Source of the DNA: Chloroflexota bacterium
GTDB lineage: Bacteria; Chloroflexota; Limnocylindria; Limnocylindrales; CSP1-4
Direction: 5' to 3'
Length of the DNA: 8,668 bases
NCBI GenBank assembly: GCA_027457005.1
Contig: DAIDTV010000059.1
Span: 1 to 8,668 of the forward strand
Position numbers and translations under genes: made by a program. Under the pieces are notes generated by a model that searched no databases, was not told the DNA's origin, and saw only the letters and a list, made by a program, of their open reading frames with translations. This document shows, piece by piece, positions 1-5,521 of this stretch; the stretch's first letter is position 1; each line of letters starts with the position of its first letter.

Positions 1-1022
1 GGCTCGTCCGCCACCAGCTCCCAGCGTCCGCCCTCGCCCCCCTCGGCGGGCCGGACCACCGCGGGCACCCGGGACGCGCGATGGCGCCCGCGCAGCGCCG
101 CCCCGAACGCATCCACCGGGACAGGGCCCGCCACGAAATGCATCTGCTCCACCGTGAACGCCCGTCGCTGCAGGTCCTCGCGCCGCCCCAGCCGGACCAC
201 GTTCGCCGCCGGGTCGATGCCGGCCACGTCGCGCCGCTCGCCCAGTGCGACGCCGACGCCGGTGCGCTGGCCGACCGTGTAGGCGGCCGCGCCCCGGTGC
301 TCGCCGACGACGCAGCCGGTGACGTCCACGATGGGTCCCGGCGTCTCCCGCCAGCCCGCACGCTCGCGCAGCGTCTCACGGTAGTCGCCCCCCGGCACGA
401 AGCAGATCTCCTGGCTCTCCGGCAGGTCGGCGGTGACCAGCCCGAGGCCCCGGGCGATCGCGCGCACTTCCGGCTTCGACATCCCGCCCAGCGGGAACCG
501 GGTGCGCGCCAGCTGGTCCTGGCGCAGGCCGTACAGGAAGTAGCTCTGGTCCTTGGCCGGGTCGGCAGCGGCCAGCAGCCGCCAGCGGCGGCCCCCGGGC
601 CGGGACTCGTCGGCCACGGCATCGACCCGGGCGTAGTGGCCGGTCGCGACCGCCTCCGCGCCGTACAGGAGCCGCGCCCGCCCGAGCAGCGCGCCGAACT
701 TCACGTACGTGTTGCAGTCCACGCACGGGCTGGGCGTGGACCCCGAGAGGTACGAGGCGACGAACGGGTCGATCACCCCGGCCGCGAACTCGCGCTCGAG
801 GTCCAGCACGAAGAACGGGATTCCGAGTTGCGAGGCCACCCGCCGCGCATCATCCGCGGCGTCCAGCGAGCAGCAGCTCTTCCGGAACTCGCTGCGGTGG
901 TCGGCCCCCTGGTGGAGGCGCATCCAGACCCCGACCACCTCGTGTCCCTGCTCGTGGAGCAGGGCGGCGGCCACGGACGAGTCCACGCCGCCCGACATCG
1001 CGACCACGATGCGTTCGCTCAC
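1..1022 (-). CDS. mnmA: tRNA-specific 2-thiouridylase MnmA (3' end cut by window edge)
   Basis: MnmA adenylates U34 of tRNA-Glu, -Gln and -Lys with ATP and replaces the 2-oxygen by sulfur passed on from a cysteine desulfurase, in the cytoplasm. About 340 residues are visible of a family length near 360, so roughly 20-30 C-terminal residues lie outside. Visible motifs are the PP-loop SGGVDSS (residues 10-16), a CC pair at 50-51, SPCVDCNTYVKF with catalytic-type C103 (about 98-109), ATGHYAR (126-132), KDQSYFLY (157-164), SQEICFVPGGDY with the second catalytic-type C207 (203-214) and YTVGQR (248-253). The start is a GTG at 1022, because the PP-loop lies at the usual distance from it and the only nearby ATG falls inside the loop. 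A weak AGGG sits 7 bases upstream of the GTG. The gene lies 37 bases after the cysteine desulfurase with no promoter seen between them, so cotranscription is likely. C100 stands where E. coli MnmA has Asp99. Confidence 0.96.
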   Translation of the reverse strand, partial: MSERIVVAMSGGVDSSVAAALLHEQGHEVVGVWMRLHQGADHRSEFRKSCCSLDAADDARRVASQLGIPFFVLDLEREFAAGVIDPFVASYLSGSTPSPCVDCNTYVKFGALLGRARLLYGAEAVATGHYARVDAVADESRPGGRRWRLLAAADPAKDQSYFLYGLRQDQLARTRFPLGGMSKPEVRAIARGLGLVTADLPESQEICFVPGGDYRETLRERAGWRETPGPIVDVTGCVVGEHRGAAAYTVGQRTGVGVALGERRDVAGIDPAANVVRLGRREDLQRRAFTVEQMHFVAGPVPVDAFGAALRGRHRASRVPAVVRPAEGGEGGRWELVADE

Positions 1023-1059
1023 CGGACCGCCCTGCCCCCCGTGGCCCGGCCGGCTGGTC

Positions 1060-2247
1060 TCACGCGGACCCCGCCTGGACCCCGAGCGGATCCGCCGCCA
1101 GGGCCGCGGCCCCCAACCGGAGTCGCGCGATGGTCGCCGGCACCGCCCGACAGGCCGTCTCGATCTCCATCGGGCCGGTCGTCCGGCCCAGCGTCTGGCG
1201 CAGCGAGCCGCGTGCCTCCTCGGGCGGATATCCCATGGCGGTCAGCACGTGCGAGGGTTCCGTGGAGCCCGTGGCGCAGGCCGACCCGCTCGAGCAGGCG
1301 ATCCCGTCCAGGTCGAGCGCGAGCACCAGCGACTGGCCGTCGGCGTCCCGGGCGATCACCGAGAGATGGTTGGGGATCCGCTCGCGCGGATGACCGGTCA
1401 GCTCGACGCCGGGAACCGCGAGCACCGCGTTGCGGAGCCGGTCCCGCAGCGCGCGCACCACGGGCACGACCTCCCCCTGTTCCCCCCGGGCCAGGCGCAG
1501 TGCCGTGGCCAGGCCCACCGCACCGGCCACGTTCTCGGTGCCGGCCCGCCGGTGCCGCTCCTGTGAGCCGCCCTGCTGCTGTGCCAGGAGCGTGGTCCCG
1601 CGGCGCACGTAGAGCGCCCCGACACCCTTGGGCCCCTCGAGCTTGTGCGCGGCGATCGAGAGGAGGTCGACCTCGAGCTCGGTGACGTCGAGGTCCATCC
1701 AGGGCGCGGCCTGGACGGCGTCGAGGTGCACCAGGACGTGCCGCTGGGCGTGGGCGCGCCGGACCAGCTCGGCCACCGGCTGGATGGTGCCGACCTCGTT
1801 GTTGACGACCTGGAGGCTCACCAGGATGGTCCGGTCGGAGACTGCCGCCGCCAGCTCGTCGGGGTCGACCCGCCCGTACCGGTCCACCGGCAGCACGGTG
1901 ACCTCGAACCCGAACTTCTCCAGGTACCGCGCGGAGTTGAGGGCCGCCTCGTGCTCGACGGCGGAGGTGACCACGTGGTGGCCGCGTGCCTTGCCGGCCC
2001 ACGCGGCGCCCTTGATGGCCAGGTTGATCGCCTCGCTCCCGCCGCTGGTGAAGACGATCTCGCGGGGGTCGGCGTGCAGGTCTCGCGCCACCGACTCGCG
2101 CGCCTCGTCCAGGGCGGCCCGGGCGCGGCGCCCGTACGCGTGCGCCGACGAGGGGTTGCCGAACGTGTCGGACAGGACGGGGATCATGGCCTCCAGGACC
2201 TCCCGGCGCACGGGGGTCGTGGCGGCATGGTCGAGGTAGATGGCCAT
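1060..2247 (-). CDS. iscS: Cysteine desulfurase (IscS/NifS family), likely sulfur donor to MnmA
   Basis: This PLP enzyme takes sulfur from L-cysteine as a persulfide and releases alanine. The protein has 395 residues, near the family norm of about 390-405. Motifs seen are YLDHAATTP at the N-terminus, TSGGSEAINLAI (67-78), SAVEHEA with PLP-stacking H99, HLDAVQA with D176, SIAAHKLEGPKGVGALYVRRG with the Schiff-base lysine K202, QGGSQERHRRAGTENVAG (225-242), and the sulfur-accepting C324 in the SSGSAC loop. The end reads SLRQTLGRTT where most relatives have SLRFSLGR or similar. The ATG at 2247 is chosen because the fold begins directly with YLDHAATT; the reading frame stays open far upstream, but only antisense to typA. 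A TACAAT box ends 7 bases before this ATG, suggesting a leaderless mRNA. mnmA follows directly, as in the Bacillus yrvO-mnmA and Mycobacterium iscS-mnmA pairs, and no iscU or suf genes are visible, so tRNA thiolation is the most likely main role. A general Fe-S role is not excluded. Confidence 0.96.
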   Translation of the reverse strand: MAIYLDHAATTPVRREVLEAMIPVLSDTFGNPSSAHAYGRRARAALDEARESVARDLHADPREIVFTSGGSEAINLAIKGAAWAGKARGHHVVTSAVEHEAALNSARYLEKFGFEVTVLPVDRYGRVDPDELAAAVSDRTILVSLQVVNNEVGTIQPVAELVRRAHAQRHVLVHLDAVQAAPWMDLDVTELEVDLLSIAAHKLEGPKGVGALYVRRGTTLLAQQQGGSQERHRRAGTENVAGAVGLATALRLARGEQGEVVPVVRALRDRLRNAVLAVPGVELTGHPRERIPNHLSVIARDADGQSLVLALDLDGIACSSGSACATGSTEPSHVLTAMGYPPEEARGSLRQTLGRTTGPMEIETACRAVPATIARLRLGAAALAADPLGVQAGSA

Positions 2248-2254
2248 CGGCGCG

Positions 2255-2260
2255 ATTGTA
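2255..2260 (-). promoter_or_regulatory. Putative -10 box (TACAAT) of iscS
   Basis: On the minus strand TACAAT is followed by exactly 7 bases and then the iscS ATG at 2247. It matches the sigma-70 -10 consensus at five of six positions and stands out in otherwise almost A/T-free DNA. No -35 hexamer and no Shine-Dalgarno are visible. Transcription from it would begin at or next to the ATG, giving a leaderless message. Confidence 0.6.
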
Positions 2261-2288
2261 GCCGCGGGGCCGCGCCGGGCTCCGCGGC
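2261..2288 (-). terminator. GC-rich hairpin between typA and iscS (possible terminator)
   Basis: The arms GCCGCGG (2261-2267) and CCGCGGC (2282-2288) are perfect inverted repeats. They extend inward, after one mismatch (2268/2281), by three more pairs (2269-2271 with 2278-2280), leaving a 6-base loop. The hairpin starts three bases after the typA stop codon and ends directly at the iscS -10 box. No U-tract follows in the typA transcript, so it is not a classical intrinsic terminator. It could be a factor-assisted terminator, an mRNA 3'-end stabiliser, or a chance product of high G+C. Confidence 0.4.
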
Positions 2289-2291
2289 CGG

Positions 2292-4265
2292 TCAGCGGGC
2301 GGCGGTCTCCCGCTCGGCGACCAGGCGCCGCTCGTGCTCCCGTCCAGCGGCGCGCCGCCGGTCGTGCATCGAGAGCGTGCGCTTCCGGAGCCGGATGGAT
2401 CGGGGGGTCACCTCGACCAGCTCGTCGGCCGCGATGAACTCGATGGCCGACTCGAGCGTCAGCTCCCGGGGCGGCGTCAGGCGCAGCGTCTGCTCCTGCG
2501 TGGAGGAGCGGATGTTGGTGAGGTGCTTCTCCTTGGTCGCGTTGACGTCCATGTCGCCCGGGCGCGCGTTCTCGCCGACGACCATCCCCTCGTACACCTC
2601 GACGCCGGGACCCACGAACAGCTCGCTGCGCTCCTGCAGGTTGTGCAGCGCGTACGTGCTGGTGACGCCGGTGCGGTCGGCGAGCAGCACCCCGCTCGTA
2701 CGGTGCGCCACCTCGCCGGCCCACGGGCCGTACCCCTCCCCGATCTGGTGCATCAGCGCGGTTCCCCGGGTGAGCGTCAGGAGCTGGCCGCGGAACCCGA
2801 TCAGGCCGCGGACCGGCAGCACGTACTCCATCCGCACGCGGCCGTCGGCGTCGGTGGTCATCTGCTCCATGCGGGCGCGGCGGGACGCGAGTGCCTCGGA
2901 GACCTCCCCGATGAAGTCCGGCGGGATGTCCACGGTGATGCGTTCGTAGGGCTCCTGGACCTCCCCGTCGACCTCGTGGAGGATCACCTCCGGGCGCGAG
3001 ACCTGCATCTCGTAGCCCTCGCGGCGCATCGTCTCGATCAGCACGGCGAGCTGCAGCTCTCCCCTGCCCCGGACCTCGAAGGTCTCCCCCGATTCGGTGG
3101 GCAGGAACTCGATCGCGACGTTCCCCAGCACCTCCCGTTCCAGGCGGGTGCGCAGGTGGCGACTGGTCAGGTACCGCCCGTCGCGGCCGGCGAGAGGGGA
3201 CGTGTTCACCCCGAAGGTCATGCTGATCGTGGGCGCGTCGACCTGCAGCCGCGGCAGAGGGCGAGGATCGGCCGGGTCCGTGAGCGTGTCGCCCACGGTG
3301 ACGTCGGGGATGCCGGCGACCGCCACGATCTCGCCCGGCCCGGCCTCGCGCACGTCGATGCGCTGGATCCCCTCGGCCGTGGTCAGGCTGGTCACCGAGC
3401 CGGTGAGCGTCACCGTCCGCCCGGGCTCGACCGTGCCCGAGGTGGTGTCGGGCTCCTCGCGCACGATCGCGATCCGCTGGCCCATCCGGAGCGTGCCGTT
3501 CCAGATCCGGCCCACGGCCATGCGGCCGACGTACTCGTTGGCGGTGAGGTTCGTGACGAGCACCTGGAGCGGGTACCCCTCGCGGTACGTCGGAGCGGGC
3601 GTCACGCGGACGAGCAGGTCGAGCAGCGGCCGCAGGTCGGTGCCCGGGACGGCGGGATCGAGCGACGCCGTGCCGGCCTTCGCGTTCGTGTAGACGACCG
3701 GGAACTCGATCTGGTGCTCGTCGGCGCCCAGGTCCATGAACAGCTCGTACACGTCGTCGAGCACCTCGGCCGGGCGCGCGTCGGAGCGGTCGATCTTGTT
3801 CAGGCAGACCACCACGGGCAGCCGCCGGGCCATCGCCTTCTGGAGCACGTAGCGGGTCTGCGGCAGCGGCCCCTCCGACGCGTCCACCAGCAGGAGGACG
3901 GCGTCGACCATCATGAGGCTGCGCTCGACTTCGCCGCCGAAGTCCGCGTGGCCGGGCGTGTCGACGATGTTGAGGTGCACGCCTCCGTACTCCACCGCCG
4001 TGTGCTTGGCCATGATCGTGATGCCCTTTTCCCGCTCCAGGTCGAGCGAGTCCAGGACGCGGTCCACCACCTCCTGGTTGGCGCGGAAGGCGCCGGTCTG
4101 GCGAAGGAGGCCGTCGACGAGGGTGGTCTTGCCGTGGTCCACGTGCGCCACGATCGCCACGTTCCGCACGTCCTCGCGGACGCGCACGGGCCCGGCCGGC
4201 TCATCGGAGGGAGCCCGGCCGATGGGACCTGTGGTGGGCACGGTGGAGCGGGGCTGGTCGGTCAT
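2292..4265 (-). CDS. typA: Ribosome-associated translational GTPase TypA/BipA
   Basis: TypA/BipA is an EF-G-like GTPase that binds 70S ribosomes and helps ribosome assembly and growth under cold or other stress. The protein has 657 residues against about 605-615 for typical members. The surplus is an N-terminal tail of about 30 residues rich in Pro, Thr and Gly, a slightly longer loop in domain II (about 269-283) and a basic C-terminal tail. GTPase motifs are G1 AHVDHGKTT (40-48), G2 around GITIMAKHT (81-89), G3 DTPGH (103-107), G4 NKID (156-159) and G5-like TNAKAG (193-198). Family-specific blocks follow: VNTSPLAGRDG (353-363), RGRGELQLAVLIETMRREG (399-417), VRGLIGFRGQ (485-494), and a C-terminal domain with KHLTN (580-584) and DELVEVTPRSIRLRKR (614-629). 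The ATG at 4265 is preferred; an in-frame ATG at 4277 adds only four residues and overlaps the candidate -10 box. The gene is transcribed divergently from the nucleotidyltransferase-like gene. Confidence 0.97.
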   Translation of the reverse strand: MTDQPRSTVPTTGPIGRAPSDEPAGPVRVREDVRNVAIVAHVDHGKTTLVDGLLRQTGAFRANQEVVDRVLDSLDLEREKGITIMAKHTAVEYGGVHLNIVDTPGHADFGGEVERSLMMVDAVLLLVDASEGPLPQTRYVLQKAMARRLPVVVCLNKIDRSDARPAEVLDDVYELFMDLGADEHQIEFPVVYTNAKAGTASLDPAVPGTDLRPLLDLLVRVTPAPTYREGYPLQVLVTNLTANEYVGRMAVGRIWNGTLRMGQRIAIVREEPDTTSGTVEPGRTVTLTGSVTSLTTAEGIQRIDVREAGPGEIVAVAGIPDVTVGDTLTDPADPRPLPRLQVDAPTISMTFGVNTSPLAGRDGRYLTSRHLRTRLEREVLGNVAIEFLPTESGETFEVRGRGELQLAVLIETMRREGYEMQVSRPEVILHEVDGEVQEPYERITVDIPPDFIGEVSEALASRRARMEQMTTDADGRVRMEYVLPVRGLIGFRGQLLTLTRGTALMHQIGEGYGPWAGEVAHRTSGVLLADRTGVTSTYALHNLQERSELFVGPGVEVYEGMVVGENARPGDMDVNATKEKHLTNIRSSTQEQTLRLTPPRELTLESAIEFIAADELVEVTPRSIRLRKRTLSMHDRRRAAGREHERRLVAERETAAR

Positions 4266-4275
4266 GGGCGGTCGC

Positions 4276-4281
4276 ATTGTC
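4276..4281 (-). promoter_or_regulatory. Candidate -10 box (GACAAT, with upstream TGC) of typA
   Basis: Reading the minus strand, TGC-GACAAT ends 10 bases before the typA ATG at 4265. It matches the -10 consensus at four of six positions and has the TGn extension. The spacing would leave only a few bases of leader. No Shine-Dalgarno and no -35 were found. It is weaker than the boxes of iscS and aspS. It overlaps the possible -35 of the divergent plus-strand promoter. Confidence 0.35.
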
Positions 4282-4303
4282 GCACATGGCGCGCTGGTAC
4301 CAT
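4277..4303 (+). promoter_or_regulatory. Putative extended -10 promoter of the nucleotidyltransferase-like gene
   Basis: The plus strand carries TGG-TACCAT (hexamer 4298-4303), an extended -10 element that ends exactly 7 bases before the GTG at 4311. A weak -35 candidate TTGTCG (4277-4282, four of six matches) lies 15 bases upstream. No Shine-Dalgarno precedes the GTG, so a leaderless transcript is expected. The -35 candidate shares bases with the typA -10 candidate on the other strand. Confidence 0.5.
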
Positions 4304-4310
4304 CGCCGGC

Positions 4311-4970
4311 GTGACCGTCGCCGCAGTGATCTTCTCCGCCAGCGCCGAGGAGGCCGCCACGCTGGTCGACGGCGTGGCGCGCGTGCGTCACGTGGCCGAT
4401 GCCGCATGGTCCGGCGGCGCCATGCCGGTCGTAGTGGTGGCCCCGGACCCCGGCGGAACGGTGGCCGGCGCGCTCTCGGGATCCGCGGCCGACCTCGTGT
4501 CGCCGACCCCCGCAGACGCGGACACCGGACCGGCGGGACTCATCGTCGCGGGGATCGAGGCGGCGACCGCGTCGGTGGGCGAGACCACGGCAGCCGTGGT
4601 GTGGCCGGCGCGCATGGCGTGGATCGACGCCGGGACGATCACCGCCCTCATCGAGGCGCACCCGGGCCTGCCCGCGGCCGTGCTGCGGCCGACCTGGGAG
4701 GGGCAGCCGGGCTGGCCCGCCCTGGTGCCGCTCGCCGCGCTGGACGCACTCCGCGCCCTCCCGTCCGGCCTGGCGCCGGACGGCCTGCTCATCGGCCTCG
4801 AAGAGGGCGGCGTGCCGGTGCGGCTGCTGGACCTGGGCGATCCGGGCGCGACCCACGACGTCGACACGCCGCGCGTGGAGCTCCCCGCGTATGCGGGCCC
4901 CGACCAGCCGATCACCGGGCACCCGCCGGACTGGGGCTCGGACGTGGCGCAGGCGCTTCCCGACCGATGA
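4311..4970 (+). CDS. Degenerate MobA/MocA-like nucleotidyltransferase-fold protein
   Basis: The product has 219 residues and is Ala/Gly/Pro rich, with no signal peptide or membrane segment seen. Its layout follows MocA/MobA nucleotidyltransferases: an N-terminal strand VAAVIFSAS (3-11), a strand PVVVVAPD (39-46), a helix LIVAGIEAA (77-85), the strand AAVVWPARMAWID (94-106), RPTWEGQPGWPALVPL (126-141) where relatives have P-x-y-GrrGHPvll, and near the end HDVDTP (182-187), matching the family's DIDTPED. Key catalytic features are absent: the nucleotide-binding LAAGxSxRMG loop is replaced by IFSASAEEAA, and the metal-binding D before P in the central strand is replaced (VWP). It may be an inactive or repurposed relative. 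The GTG at 4311 is chosen because it starts directly at the first predicted strand and has a TACCAT box 7 bases upstream; the frame is open further upstream only antisense to typA. Its end overlaps the GNAT gene by four bases (ATGA), so the two are probably translationally coupled. The family assignment is an inference from motif order. Confidence 0.75.
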   Translation: MTVAAVIFSASAEEAATLVDGVARVRHVADAAWSGGAMPVVVVAPDPGGTVAGALSGSAADLVSPTPADADTGPAGLIVAGIEAATASVGETTAAVVWPARMAWIDAGTITALIEAHPGLPAAVLRPTWEGQPGWPALVPLAALDALRALPSGLAPDGLLIGLEEGGVPVRLLDLGDPGATHDVDTPRVELPAYAGPDQPITGHPPDWGSDVAQALPDR

Positions 4971-5515
4971 GCGCCGGCGCGCCCGGGACGCTGGTGCGGC
5001 CGGCGCGGAACGCCGACGCCGCGGCCATCGCCGCGATCTACACGCAGGGGATCGAGGACCGCATCGCGACGTTCGAGACGCGGCCCAGGAGCCCGGAGGA
5101 GATGACGGCCTGGCTGGCGGCGAAGGCGGGCCGCCACCCGGGGGTGGTGGCCGAGCGAGGGGGCCGGGTGGTGGCGTGGGCGGCCGCCGACACGTACCGG
5201 CCGCGAGAGTGCTACGACGGCGTTGCGGAGTTCTCCGTGTACGCGGCACGGGACGCCCGCGGGACGGGTGCCGGGCGCGCTGCGCTCGAGGGACTGATCG
5301 CGGCCTGCGAGGCGGCGGGCTTCTGGAAGCTCGTGTCGCGCATCTTCCCCGAGAACGTCGCGAGCCGGCAGCTCTGCGCGCGGCTCGGGTTCCGCGAGGT
5401 CGGCACGTACCGGCGGCACGGCAGGCTCGACGGCGCCTGGCGGGACACCGTCATCGTGGAGCTGCTGCTGGGCGAGGCGCGCGAGGACGTGGAGCGCCCC
5501 GGACTCCCGGACTGA
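4967..5515 (+). CDS. GNAT N-acetyltransferase, ArsN1 / phosphinothricin acetyltransferase-like
   Basis: This 182-residue protein is a single GNAT domain that would move acetyl from acetyl-CoA to an amino group. It begins LVRPARNADAAAIAAIYTQG (9-28), then DRIATFETRPRSPEEM (31-46), YRPRECYDGVAEFSVYAARD with E88 in the AEFSVY strand (78-96), the acetyl-CoA loop ARGTGAG (97-103), FWKLVSRIFPENVASRQLC (119-137), LGFREVGTYRRHGRLDG (140-156) and WRDTVIVELL (158-167). This whole pattern resembles ArsN1-type arsinothricin and Bar/PAT-type phosphinothricin acetyltransferases. Known members detoxify glutamate analogues by N-acetylation; many genomic homologues have no tested substrate. No ars genes or antibiotic cluster are visible here. 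The ATG lies within the stop of the preceding gene (ATGA), implying coupled translation. The gene ends 6 bases from the convergent eamA stop. Family confidence is high, substrate confidence low. Confidence 0.88.
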   Translation: MSAGAPGTLVRPARNADAAAIAAIYTQGIEDRIATFETRPRSPEEMTAWLAAKAGRHPGVVAERGGRVVAWAAADTYRPRECYDGVAEFSVYAARDARGTGAGRAALEGLIAACEAAGFWKLVSRIFPENVASRQLCARLGFREVGTYRRHGRLDGAWRDTVIVELLLGEAREDVERPGLPD

Positions 5516-5521
5516 TGCCGG

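Noticed and set aside
81..1685. Long plus-strand open frame (534 codons) opposite mnmA and iscS
   Set aside because: The translation is Arg/Pro/Ala rich with no family pattern and lies antisense to two clearly conserved genes; such frames are usual in GC-rich DNA.
2248..2724. N-terminal extension of the cysteine desulfurase to an upstream ATG
   Set aside because: It would run inside typA on another frame and has no conserved residues; the fold starts at the ATG at 2247, which has its own -10 box.
2334..4310. Plus-strand open frame running antisense through typA into the nucleotidyltransferase-like gene
   Set aside because: Only the part from the GTG at 4311 has protein-like composition, a promoter box and a family pattern. 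The upstream part is rich in His, Arg, Val and Asp, as expected for antisense typA.
4266..5249. N-terminal extension of TypA by 328 residues
   Set aside because: It is antisense to the plus-strand pair, low in complexity and absent from the family.
4388..5419. Minus-strand open frame of 343 codons opposite the nucleotidyltransferase-GNAT pair
   Set aside because: It is antisense to two genes with recognisable domains, and no domain was seen in its translation.
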